12,367 nucleotides of DNA from an uncultured Eubacteriales bacterium (GCA_900319835.1 ONPY01000075.1:1-12367); one strand, 5' to 3'. Numbered from the stretch's first letter, positions 1-7,120 are shown. Numbers and translations: made by a program. The notes: a model not told the origin generated them from the sequence alone.

Positions 1-431
1 ATGTCGCTGGGGCTGAGGTAGCTGCCGCTGACAAGGCGGAGGGGGTGGAAGTCAAAGAACCGGCCGCCCACCGCCACGGCCTGCACCTCGCCGCTGCGGC
101 GTCCGGCGCTGACCCGCACCGTGCCGGTGCAGGACCAGGCGTCGCTGTACAGGCCCGTCTCCTTTTCCATGTCGAAGGAGGCGTCCTTCAGCTTCTGGGC
201 CATGGCCTGGCGGAAGGTCATCATCTGTTCCAGCGTCATTCTTTCGCTCTGGGGCGTAAAGCAGGAGATCTGGGCAAAGCTGCGCTCGCTCTCCCCCTGC
301 CAGCGCTCCGCCGCCTGCTGGCTGGTGAGCAGATTGCTGACCGCGTGCAGGCGCCAGACGCAGAAGAGGCACAGCAGCGCCAGCAGCCCCGCGAGGACCA
401 GGGGCCAGTGCTTCAACAAACGTTTGCGCAT
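1..431 (-). CDS. MacB/FtsX-type ABC transporter permease, N-terminal fragment (runs off left edge)
   Basis: The frame reads from an ATG at 431 to the window edge without a stop, giving 143 codons of a longer protein. It begins MRKRLLKHW, then one hydrophobic membrane segment (about residues 8-27). An extracytoplasmic stretch follows that ends with LRLVSGSYLSPSD, which matches the 'gR.f...D' region of MacB_PCD periplasmic core domains. A short cytosolic N-terminus, one helix and an external core domain are typical of FtsX/MacB permeases, whose remaining three helices would lie beyond the window. The ATG is one base after the TGA of the membrane fusion protein gene, so the two are surely co-transcribed and probably translationally coupled. 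Such pairs act with an ABC ATPase, here not visible and perhaps further left. The family call is by motif and context. Substrate is unknown; export of a peptide, lipid or drug is possible. Confidence 0.75.
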   Translation of the reverse strand, partial: MRKRLLKHWPLVLAGLLALLCLFCVWRLHAVSNLLTSQQAAERWQGESERSFAQISCFTPQSERMTLEQMMTFRQAMAQKLKDASFDMEKETGLYSDAWSCTGTVRVSAGRRSGEVQAVAVGGRFFDFHPLRLVSGSYLSPSD

Positions 432-432
432 C

Positions 433-2529
433 TCAGCTGTCCGCCATTCTGACCATGTCGCCGCTGCTCAGCGGAGCCGAGCTTGTGGTGATGACATAGT
501 CGCCGTTCGTCAGATCCGCCACCACGGCGGAGTTGTTGTCGTCGTTGGCCAGCACCTCCACGCTGACGCGGCGGGCGGTGTAGCGGTTGCCGAGAGGCGA
601 GCTCTTGACCGAAACCGCCAGGACGTAGTTGCCGTTGGTGTCGCTCTTGATGGCGGAGTTGGGGACGATGAGGTCGTAGTTGGCGCTCTTCTGGCCGACC
701 GAGATGGTCAGCTCCGCTCCCGTGGTCACGTCGCCGGTCAGGTCAAAGGTGAGCAGCTTGCTGGTCTGGGGGTTCTTGGGATCGGTGCGGATGGAGGTCA
801 GCGTTGCGGTGATGGAGTTGCCCCAGTAGTAGTTGGAGACAGTGGCGGTGTCGCCGATGCGCAGACGCTGGGCCTGGTCGTTGGTGACGGAGAAGGAGAG
901 GGTGTGGCCCATGTCGGGCACCTCGATGGTGCAGAGCAGGGCGTCCTTGAGCACGGTGTCGCCCGCGGTGCAGTCCACGGTGTCGATGGTGCCGGAGACA
1001 TTGGCGGTGATGACGTTCTCCTCATCCCCCGCCAAGGATTTGATCTTCTCCTGCTGGAGCCGGATCTCCTCCGCTGCCTGTTGGAGATCTACATAGGAGG
1101 CTGCCGTAGATCTGCTGTTGGTTTCCTGCGCATAAGCAAGTAACGCTTGTGCATCATACAGTGCATTTTCCGCTGCTATTCTGGCAGTTCTTGCTTTTTC
1201 ATAGGCCTGAACATACGGGATCGCCTCAGGAGAAATAGTCTGGTCTCTGTAATTGACTAGAGTATCATACAGCTTTTTCGCTTCTTCATATTGGCTTCGT
1301 TTTGCAAAGACGATAGAGTCAGTTTCCTTGCTCATAGAGTCCAAAGCCGCCTTTGCAGCCTGTAGTTTTAAATACGCTTCTTCCTTCGGAGTTAAATTGG
1401 TGGCATCTGTTTCAGCCATTCTTTTCCCCGTTATATAAGGACGAATCCTTGATTTTTGGAGACGTGTAGAATTCGCGCGATAAGTCAGAGCACGAAGCCC
1501 AGCAGCAGTTTCCTTGTTGCTATTAGTACTTACTTCTTCGTTTTCAGAAGCAGTACTCGGAGATGCGCTTTCTTGCACCGAGTTCTGCACAACACTTTCT
1601 GATTCACTGTTGTTTTCTCCGCCGGTCTCTCCGCCAGCTCCACCGCTGGTTCCTCCACCGGTTTCTCCGCCGGTTCCGCCGCCGGTTTCTCCGCCGGTTC
1701 CGCCGCCAGTTCCACCGCCAGTTCCACCACTGGTTCCGCCGCCGGTTTCTCCGCCGGTTCCACCACCGGTTCCGCCGCCAGTTCCACCACTGGTTCCGCC
1801 GCCGGTTTCTCCGCCGGTTCCACCACCGGTTCCGCCGCCAGTTCCACCACCGGTTCCGCCGCCAGTTCCACCACCGGTTTCATCATTATATTTATCGTAC
1901 TCCGCTTGGGCTTCTTTTACAGCATCGATTGCAGCTTGAAACCGCTTATCAAAATCAGCTTCTGCTTCTTTCAGCTCTTTGTCCAGCGTAAGCAGCTCTG
2001 CTTCCAATTCCTTAAGTTTGTTGTTAACATCTAAGGATTCAGGGCTGAAATTATTCAGTGCAAATAAGGCATCCGCCTCGGCTTTCTGCGCGTCTGCAAG
2101 TGCTTTATTTGCATTGTCAATTGCACGATATTGCGTAGTGTAGTCAAAATTTGGGAGAGAAACCGCCATCCTCTGATAGGAATACTGCAAATCCCGCAGT
2201 TTCTCCTTCGCCTGCTCCAGGGCCGTGGCGTCACCCTCGCCCAAGACAAAGAGCACGTCCCCGGCGTTGACCTCCTGCCCCGCCTTGATCATCACGGAGC
2301 GGATGGTGCGGATCTCCTTGGCCTTGACCTGGTGCTTGCCGTTGGCCGTCACCGTGCCGGAGCCGCGCACCTTGGCCACGATCGCGCCGTTGGTCACCTC
2401 GGCGGTGGCCACCTCCGGCAGCGTACGGTTCATGATGGTATTGGAGAAGAAGGTCAGAATCAGCAGCACCACCAGAAAGATGATGGCGGCGTCCTTGACC
2501 CATTCTCTGTTTTTGACTTTAGTTTCCAT
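433..2529 (-). CDS. HlyD/MacA-like membrane fusion (adaptor) protein with a Gly-Thr repeat at the hairpin tip
   Basis: This is a 698 aa adaptor for the ABC exporter whose permease follows one base downstream. The ATG at 2529 is preferred over a further upstream start because a GAGGTG ribosome site sits about 5 bases before it and the upstream codons lie in repeat DNA. Visible parts: short cytosolic N-terminus; membrane anchor at about residues 9-32; lipoyl-like half-motif at about 46-92; first helical arm at about 93-216; a GGGT repeat at 219-306; a Ser/Asn/Glu-rich linker to about 375; second helical arm at about 378-495. Then come the returning lipoyl half (VSGTIDTV), a beta-barrel and a membrane-proximal domain. 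Usual family length is about 350-550 aa; the excess is the enlarged hairpin. DNA at about 1085-2195 is much lower in GC than both ends of the gene. In monoderms no TolC partner is expected, so the tip's role is open. Confidence 0.85.
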   Translation of the reverse strand: METKVKNREWVKDAAIIFLVVLLILTFFSNTIMNRTLPEVATAEVTNGAIVAKVRGSGTVTANGKHQVKAKEIRTIRSVMIKAGQEVNAGDVLFVLGEGDATALEQAKEKLRDLQYSYQRMAVSLPNFDYTTQYRAIDNANKALADAQKAEADALFALNNFSPESLDVNNKLKELEAELLTLDKELKEAEADFDKRFQAAIDAVKEAQAEYDKYNDETGGGTGGGTGGGTGGGTGGGTGGETGGGTSGGTGGGTGGGTGGETGGGTSGGTGGGTGGGTGGETGGGTGGETGGGTSGGAGGETGGENNSESESVVQNSVQESASPSTASENEEVSTNSNKETAAGLRALTYRANSTRLQKSRIRPYITGKRMAETDATNLTPKEEAYLKLQAAKAALDSMSKETDSIVFAKRSQYEEAKKLYDTLVNYRDQTISPEAIPYVQAYEKARTARIAAENALYDAQALLAYAQETNSRSTAASYVDLQQAAEEIRLQQEKIKSLAGDEENVITANVSGTIDTVDCTAGDTVLKDALLCTIEVPDMGHTLSFSVTNDQAQRLRIGDTATVSNYYWGNSITATLTSIRTDPKNPQTSKLLTFDLTGDVTTGAELTISVGQKSANYDLIVPNSAIKSDTNGNYVLAVSVKSSPLGNRYTARRVSVEVLANDDNNSAVVADLTNGDYVITTSSAPLSSGDMVRMADS
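1612..1875 (-). repeat. Nested tandem repeat, 12 bp unit (Gly-Gly-Gly-Thr) within a 60 bp unit
   Basis: Twenty-two four-residue units fill this stretch in frame: mostly GGGT, with SGGT, GGET, one SGGA and a terminal GGEN. On top of the 12 bp period there is a 60 bp period. The blocks 1741-1800 and 1801-1860 differ at only one base, and 1681-1740 differs from them at a few. The long period implies recent duplication by slippage or unequal recombination. Both unit sizes are multiples of three, so gain or loss keeps the reading frame. The stretch lies between the two helical arms of the adaptor protein, at the hairpin tip. The coding strand is rich in GG runs. Confidence 0.95.
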
Positions 2530-2577
2530 AGTGCACCTCGGATGCGTGTGGAGTGTGTAGCAATGACAAACGCTTCT

Positions 2578-2673
2578 CGTCATTGCGAACCAGTGACCGC
2601 TGTCACTGGTGTGGCAATCCGTATCTCATAGCGCGGATTCCCACGCCAGTGTGAGCACTGGCTCGGAATGACG
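2578..2673. repeat. 96 bp cloverleaf-like palindromic element (REP/MITE-like interspersed repeat)
   Basis: An outer inverted repeat of 11 bp (2578-2588 with 2663-2673, one mismatch) encloses three further pairings. There is a perfect 9 bp hairpin with a 4-base loop (2589-2610). An 11 bp pair with one mismatch follows (2611-2621 with 2634-2644), then a perfect 7 bp hairpin with a 4-base loop (2645-2662). Together these fold as a central stem with two side hairpins. The ends CGTCATTGCGA and TCGGAATGACG resemble a family of intergenic repeats I recall from Faecalibacterium-like and other bacterial genomes; I could not search for copies. It lies about 50-145 bases upstream of the adaptor gene start and carries no plausible gene. 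It might be a non-autonomous mobile repeat, and as RNA it could stall or end transcription arriving from the importer operon. Confidence 0.85.
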
Positions 2674-2730
2674 ATGGTTTTTCGGCCGGATTTGCCTGCT
2701 TGGACCGCCGGCCCGGAATGGCAGAGAGTT

Positions 2731-3648
2731 CTATCCTTTTACACTGCCGGAGTTTGCGATTCCTTCGACCAGGTACTCCTCCCCGTGGAGGAAGAGCAGC
2801 AGACAGGGGATCATGTAGACTGTGGCCATGGCAAAGGCCAGGCCGATCTCTCCGGTGTTGACCCGGGAGAGGAAGACGCTCAGGGGCTGAGCGTCGCTGT
2901 CCTGCAGGAGGATCAGGGGCTGCTCCACCATGTTCCAGTAGTCGATGAAGACCAGGATCGCGATGGAGTAGATGGCGGCGCGGCACTGGGGCAGGCAGAT
3001 CTTGGTGAAGATCTCCCACTCCCCCGCTCCGTCCACCTTGGCCGCCTCGATGAGCGAATAGGGGATGCGCCGCATGAACTTAGTCAGCAGAAAAACCGAG
3101 AACGGCGCGAAGACGCCGGGCAGGATGATGGCCCAGGGCTTGTTCAAGAGGCCCAGCCACTCGCTGACCAGGTAGTTGGGAACCAGGGTCACCTGATACG
3201 GCATGAGCATCAGGATCACATAGAAGAAGAAAATGCTGCTGCGCATCCGGCTGCGCCAGCGGGTGAAGCTGTAGGCGGCAACGCACGCCACCGCCACCTG
3301 AAACACCACGATCGGCGCCACCAGCAAAATGCTGTTCCAGAGCTTGAGCAGGTATTCCGGGGATTTGATCAGGCCCGTGATGTACTGGGACAAGGTCACC
3401 TTGTCGGGGATGAACTTGAGGTTCACGGTCTTCGAGACAAAGCCCCCCGTGGTGGTGGAAAACACCATGCCGTAGTTGGACTTGATCTCCGCCTCGGACA
3501 TGAAGGAGTTGGTGATGGTCAGCACTGTGGGCAGCAGGAACATCACCGCAAACACCAGGCACAGCACAAACATGGCGCCGCGGCCGAACAGATGCTTCTT
3601 CCGCGCCCCGACCACGCCGGTGCTCGGGCGGATGGTTTTTTTGCTCAT
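2731..3648 (-). CDS. Sugar ABC importer permease, MalG/UgpE type
   Basis: A 305 aa integral membrane subunit of a binding-protein-dependent importer, of usual length for the MalG group. A cytosolic N-terminus (MSKKTIRPS) precedes a first helix at about residues 25-48. Five further hydrophobic segments follow, and the loop EAAKVDGAGEWEIFTKICLP (about 199-218) is the EAA motif that docks on the ATPase; its conserved Glu-Ala-Ala and Gly are present. The ATG at 3648 overlaps the stop of the MalF-type gene as ATGA, and a purine-rich GGAGGG lies directly before it. It is the last gene of the importer operon. No clear U-tract terminator follows; the next feature downstream is the palindromic repeat at 2578-2673. 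The substrate is probably a carbohydrate, by family; nothing here fixes which. Confidence 0.93.
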   Translation of the reverse strand: MSKKTIRPSTGVVGARKKHLFGRGAMFVLCLVFAVMFLLPTVLTITNSFMSEAEIKSNYGMVFSTTTGGFVSKTVNLKFIPDKVTLSQYITGLIKSPEYLLKLWNSILLVAPIVVFQVAVACVAAYSFTRWRSRMRSSIFFFYVILMLMPYQVTLVPNYLVSEWLGLLNKPWAIILPGVFAPFSVFLLTKFMRRIPYSLIEAAKVDGAGEWEIFTKICLPQCRAAIYSIAILVFIDYWNMVEQPLILLQDSDAQPLSVFLSRVNTGEIGLAFAMATVYMIPCLLLFLHGEEYLVEGIANSGSVKG

Positions 3649-4532
3649 CCCTCCACATCCTTTCCGAACCAGTCCTCGATCTTGAACAGCAGCGCGATCA
3701 GCACCACCATCACAAGGGCCATCACCACCGCCGCCGCGGAGAGCTTCTGGTAGTCCAGGGAGCGGAAGGTGTTGTTCATGAAGTGCTGGAGCATGTACAG
3801 GCTCTCATAGGGGTAGTCCCCCGTCAGCAGGTACACCTCCCGGAAGACCTTGAAGGAGTTGATGAGCGAGAGGATGGTCACAAACAAAACCGTGGGTGAG
3901 AGATAGCGCAGCTTGATGGAGAAAAACTTGTAGGCCTCCGAGGCGCCGGACACGTCCGCCACCTCCAGCAGATCCTTCGGGATATTGGCCAGGCCCGACA
4001 TGAACAGGATCATGTTGTAGCCCAGATTCTTCCACAAAAAGAGCAGCAGCACCACGATCATGCTGTAGTCCGACTGCAGCCAGTCGATGCGCTTTGTGCC
4101 GAAGAGCATCAAAAACTCGTTGACCGTGCCGTTGTAGTTAAACAGCACCTGCCAGATCAGCACCACCGAGGCCACCGGGACCATCATGGGGCTGAGGAAG
4201 AAGGTGCGAAACTGGCTCTTGCCCGGGATGCGGCACTCCAGCATCAGGGCCAGCACCATGGCGAGGATCACCGCCAGCGGCACCGCCATGGCGGAAAATT
4301 TCAGCGTGTTGCGCGCCGCCATCTTAAAGGCGGAGTTTGCAAACAGGCGGGTGAAATTCTCCAGAAATACAAAGCGTCTGGAGGCCACCCCGTCGATCAT
4401 CGAGTAGTACACCACCACGCCGAAGGGCAGGATGAAGAACACCCCCACGCCCAGCAGGCTCGGCGCAAGAAAGCACAGGCTGGTCAGGAAGTCCCGGCGC
4501 TTGATTTTCCGTTGTTCACGACTTCTGTCCAT
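3645..4532 (-). CDS. Sugar ABC importer permease, MalF/UgpA type
   Basis: A 295 aa membrane subunit, the partner of the downstream MalG-type permease. A basic N-terminus (MDRSREQRKIKRRDF) leads into helix 1 at about residues 15-45, followed by about five more hydrophobic segments. The ATPase-docking EAA loop is a variant: LLEVADVSGASEAYKFFSIK (about residues 188-207), with the first Ala replaced by Val but the Gly kept. The ATG at 4532 is preceded only by a weak purine stretch (AAAGAGAG), weaker than the site of the binding protein. The stop overlaps the next start as ATGA, implying coupled translation. The gene is separated from the binding-protein gene by 107 bases holding a hairpin and a candidate promoter. 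No ATPase gene is in the window, so a shared MsmX-like ATPase encoded elsewhere is likely, as is known for many Firmicutes importers. Confidence 0.93.
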   Translation of the reverse strand: MDRSREQRKIKRRDFLTSLCFLAPSLLGVGVFFILPFGVVVYYSMIDGVASRRFVFLENFTRLFANSAFKMAARNTLKFSAMAVPLAVILAMVLALMLECRIPGKSQFRTFFLSPMMVPVASVVLIWQVLFNYNGTVNEFLMLFGTKRIDWLQSDYSMIVVLLLFLWKNLGYNMILFMSGLANIPKDLLEVADVSGASEAYKFFSIKLRYLSPTVLFVTILSLINSFKVFREVYLLTGDYPYESLYMLQHFMNNTFRSLDYQKLSAAAVVMALVMVVLIALLFKIEDWFGKDVEG

Positions 4533-4574
4533 GGGCGCTCTCTTTCGTCTCTTTTCGATAATTCAGTAAACATA

Positions 4575-4603
4575 AGTATAACACATGCTTTGCCGCACCA
4601 CAA
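4575..4603 (-). promoter_or_regulatory. Candidate promoter for the permease genes
   Basis: On the minus strand there is TTGTGG (4598-4603), a 17 bp spacer, then TATACT (4575-4580) preceded by TG one base before (extended -10). The start of the MalF-type gene is 43 bases further on. The -35 box overlaps one arm of the hairpin at 4590-4627, so hairpin and promoter share DNA. This may give the permeases their own transcription besides read-through from the binding-protein gene. Confidence 0.5.
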
Positions 4604-4627
4604 GCCCGAACGCCTGCGGTGCGGCAA
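4590..4627. promoter_or_regulatory. Intergenic hairpin between binding protein and permease genes
   Basis: A perfect 10 bp GC-rich stem (4590-4599 with 4618-4627) encloses an 18-base loop, 12 bases after the stop of the binding-protein gene. In the transcribed direction no U-tract follows, so it does not look like a normal intrinsic terminator. In importer operons such as malE-malF, hairpins at this place protect the 3' end of the binding-protein mRNA and help keep that protein in excess. That role is inferred here. Confidence 0.65.
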
Positions 4628-4639
4628 TTTTCCTGTTGG

Positions 4640-7060
4640 TCAGCGCTGTTCGTTGACGTAGATATTGGCCTTGCTCTGCACCAGTCTTGCCACCTCTTCG
4701 GCGCTCTTCTGGCCGGCGAAGAAGGGCGCGGCCTGCTCGGAGACGATGTCCAGGATCTCCTGGTTGTAGTCGGCCACCTTGGTGGTGGACTCGATCAGGT
4801 CTCGGATCTGCTGCACCTGCTCGGGCTCGAGGTTGTAGACCTCCTTGCCGTCGTTCATGTAGAAGCGGACGATGGGGATCTTCTCGCCGTCCTCGTCCAG
4901 CAGGAACTTGCCGTCGCTGTCCTTCTGGTACTGGATGGTGGTGGCCTCCTCGGCCTTTTGCTCAAAGACGTCGATGCGGCTGGACAGGTTGTAGTTCTCC
5001 TGCTGATACTCCTTGGTGAAGAAGCTGCGCAGGAACTCCCAGGCCACGTCCTTGTAGGGGCTCTTGCTGCTGATGCCGTAAGAGGCCTCCGCCAGGGAGA
5101 TCATGTTGCCGGTGCCGTGGGCGGTGGGGTAGCCGATGTAGGTGATCTTGCCGCCCAGGAAGGGGGCGTAGTTGTTGTAGAAGATGTCCTCGATGCTGTA
5201 GGCGCTGGTCTGGGCCAGCATCTGCAGGCCCTGGGAGAGGCGGGTGCCGATGTCGTCAGACTCGGAGTAGGTGTAGTTCTCCCAGTCAAACTCGGTGGGG
5301 AAGGAGTTGGCAAACTCCAGGAGCTCGACAAACTGCTCGCTGTCAAAGCTGACCTCGCCGGACTCCCAGTCCACAAAGTCCGCCATATCCAGCGCCAGGC
5401 AGGTCTGCAGGGCGCCGTCGCGGGTCATGTACTGGTCAAAGGCGGTGCATTCGGGCACCCGCTCGCGCATCTCATTGAGAGCGGCGTTGAACTCGTCATA
5501 GGTCCAGCCGGGCTCGTCGCCCACCACGGAGGCCGCGCCCACGGCGGAGTTGATGTAGAAGCCGGAGACGGTCTGGCAGAGCTTGCCGTCAACCTCCATG
5601 GCCTTGAGCACGTTCTCAAAGAAGTCGCTGCGCTTGAGCTCCTTGTCGCTGTCGATGTAGGGGTAGAGATCCTCCAGGATGCCCTTGGAGGCCAGCTGCC
5701 GGTAGTTCATGCCCTGCAGGCAGAAGATGTCGGGCACGTTGCCGGAGAGCACCTCGGTGTTCAGCTTGGTCATGCCGGCGTCCCAGCCGTCCTTGTCGTT
5801 GTTGTACTCGGAGTAGTCGGCCACCTCGATGCGGTACTTGTCGTTCTTGCGGTTGAACTTGATGAGCATCTCCTGCATGCGGTAATCGATGTTCATCACA
5901 GCCATGCGGATGGTCTCCTTGTGGGGCACGGAGTCATAGGGCACCTGCTTCATGGTGACCAGCTCGTAGCTATAGCTCTGGTCCGCGCTGTCCCACTCGT
6001 TGCTCAGACCGACCACGCGGCCGTCGTCCGTCACGTCCAGGACGGTGATGTTGTTGCCGTTGACGTCGCAGTTGATCCAGTTGAAGAGCTTTTCCGGCTC
6101 CTCGCCCAGCTTCAGGCCGTAGAAGTTGGAGCCGTTGGAGAAGTAGAAATCGTAGTTGCTGTCGCCGGGCACGGCGTTGTAGACGCCAAAGTTCAGCTCC
6201 ACGCCGTCCTTGAGCTTGCCCGCCTCGTCGTCCAGGAAGCAGAGCATCATCTGCTCGCCGTAGATGGACACGCCGATGCGGCCGTCGGGCATGGAGATCA
6301 GGTTGTCGATCCAGCCGTCGGTCTGGATGGTGTAGGCGTCGGTGCCGTCGGGCGCGATGGCGCGCAGGCCCTGGTCGTTGGCCACCACCACGTTGCCCTT
6401 GCTGTCGAGCTGCATGTTGTAGCCTCTGAGCCAGGTGTCCGCGGGCACGTCCACAGGGGCGCAGCTGAGCTCGTTGCCCTGCTTGTCAAACCAGCGGATG
6501 TAATAGTCCTGGGTGTACTTCTGGTCCTGCCAGTACTCCTCGCTGTTCTTCTTGGCGTCGCCCTCGACCCAGGAGGTGGCCACGTACTCGATGGTCACAA
6601 AGCCGTCGTCCGTAAAGCAGATGCCGTTGAGGTCGGCGGTGGAGACATAGTCCCGGCGGCCCTGGTCGTCCTCCTTGGGGGGCAGAGAGGTGTAGCTGTC
6701 GAGCTTGGTCACCTTGCCGCTGGCGTCCATGAAGTACAGGAAGCTGCTGTAGATGTCAAACTCACCCTCGTAAGTGGGGGTCTCCCCTTCGTGGGGCCGC
6801 TCGCCCACCTTCTCGTACTTGGTGAAGTACATGCCGTCCTCGTTGTATTCGCGCACGCTCATCCAGTCCTTGGATTTCTCCATCAGGGGCTTGAACTCCG
6901 CCGCGTATACAAACTCCGGCGCGGCAGTGGCCGCGGGCTTCTTGGCCGAGCCGGAAGGGGCCGCCTCAGAAGCGTCACCGCTCTTGCCGCAGGCCGCCAT
7001 GGACAGCGCCATCACCAGCGCGAGCACCAGGCAGCAAAGTCTCATCAGATTCTTTTTCAT
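4640..7060 (-). CDS. Extracellular solute-binding lipoprotein with an added N-terminal domain
   Basis: An 806 aa secreted lipoprotein, the substrate receptor of the adjacent importer. The ATG at 7060 (MKKNLMRLCC) is chosen over the in-frame ATG at 7075 because GGAGG (7069-7073) lies 8 bases before it. A lipoprotein signal ends MALSMAAC-G, with Cys24 as the lipidated residue. A low-complexity Ser/Ala/Pro linker follows. Residues of about 50-377 form an extra domain with repeated short strands (NVVVANDQGLRAIAPDGT, MPDGRIGVSI) that suggest a beta-propeller. From about 378 (ETIRMAVMN) to the end is a normal-sized family 1 solute-binding domain, including VPDIFCLQGMNYRQLA, a typical hinge-region pattern, and the late AWEFLRSFFT segment. 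Usual family length is 400-550 aa. It is first in the operon, divergent from the two-component system. The function of the N-terminal domain is unknown; sensing or glycan contact is conceivable. Confidence 0.9.
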   Translation of the reverse strand: MKKNLMRLCCLVLALVMALSMAACGKSGDASEAAPSGSAKKPAATAAPEFVYAAEFKPLMEKSKDWMSVREYNEDGMYFTKYEKVGERPHEGETPTYEGEFDIYSSFLYFMDASGKVTKLDSYTSLPPKEDDQGRRDYVSTADLNGICFTDDGFVTIEYVATSWVEGDAKKNSEEYWQDQKYTQDYYIRWFDKQGNELSCAPVDVPADTWLRGYNMQLDSKGNVVVANDQGLRAIAPDGTDAYTIQTDGWIDNLISMPDGRIGVSIYGEQMMLCFLDDEAGKLKDGVELNFGVYNAVPGDSNYDFYFSNGSNFYGLKLGEEPEKLFNWINCDVNGNNITVLDVTDDGRVVGLSNEWDSADQSYSYELVTMKQVPYDSVPHKETIRMAVMNIDYRMQEMLIKFNRKNDKYRIEVADYSEYNNDKDGWDAGMTKLNTEVLSGNVPDIFCLQGMNYRQLASKGILEDLYPYIDSDKELKRSDFFENVLKAMEVDGKLCQTVSGFYINSAVGAASVVGDEPGWTYDEFNAALNEMRERVPECTAFDQYMTRDGALQTCLALDMADFVDWESGEVSFDSEQFVELLEFANSFPTEFDWENYTYSESDDIGTRLSQGLQMLAQTSAYSIEDIFYNNYAPFLGGKITYIGYPTAHGTGNMISLAEASYGISSKSPYKDVAWEFLRSFFTKEYQQENYNLSSRIDVFEQKAEEATTIQYQKDSDGKFLLDEDGEKIPIVRFYMNDGKEVYNLEPEQVQQIRDLIESTTKVADYNQEILDIVSEQAAPFFAGQKSAEEVARLVQSKANIYVNEQR

Positions 7061-7084
7061 TTCCAGAACCTCCATCTATGGATT

Positions 7085-7103
7085 CCGGCCGCCGGGCGGC
7101 CGG
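7085..7103. promoter_or_regulatory. GC-only hairpin in the 5' leader of the binding-protein mRNA
   Basis: A perfect palindrome of two 9-base arms (7085-7093, 7095-7103) around one central base, made only of G and C. It lies between the predicted transcription start (about 7114) and the ribosome site at 7069-7073. No U-tract follows on the minus strand. It may stabilise the 5' end of the message or modulate access to the ribosome site. Confidence 0.6.
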
Positions 7104-7120
7104 TCTGTTTCACGGTGCCC

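Noticed and set aside
121..1143. Plus-strand open frame across the permease/adaptor junction
   Set aside because: It runs antisense to two clearly recognised genes and shows only codon-bias composition (GVAVAERR, VVVVGQHL).
1612..1875. CRISPR array
   Set aside because: Repeats are contiguous 12/60 bp coding units without unique spacers.
1514..1939. Pro-Pro-Val repeat protein on the plus strand (VPPPVSPPVPPP)
   Set aside because: It is the reverse complement of the Gly-Thr repeat. The minus-strand frame continues into convincing adaptor domains on both sides, while this one has none.
2530..2577. Promoter for the adaptor gene next to its start
   Set aside because: On the minus strand TGCTACACA offers an extended -10-like match, but no acceptable -35 exists at 16-18 bp. 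I cannot support a promoter here; read-through or a site within the repeat is possible.
2674..2730. Intrinsic terminator after the importer operon
   Set aside because: A GGCCGG/CCGGCC pair exists on the minus strand, but it is followed by GAAAAACC and not a U-tract, so it does not meet the usual form.
2603..3019. Small minus-strand protein ending in SAHTGVGIRAMRYGLPHQ
   Set aside because: The ending is the translated palindromic repeat; such open frames recur wherever these repeats occur and are not genes.
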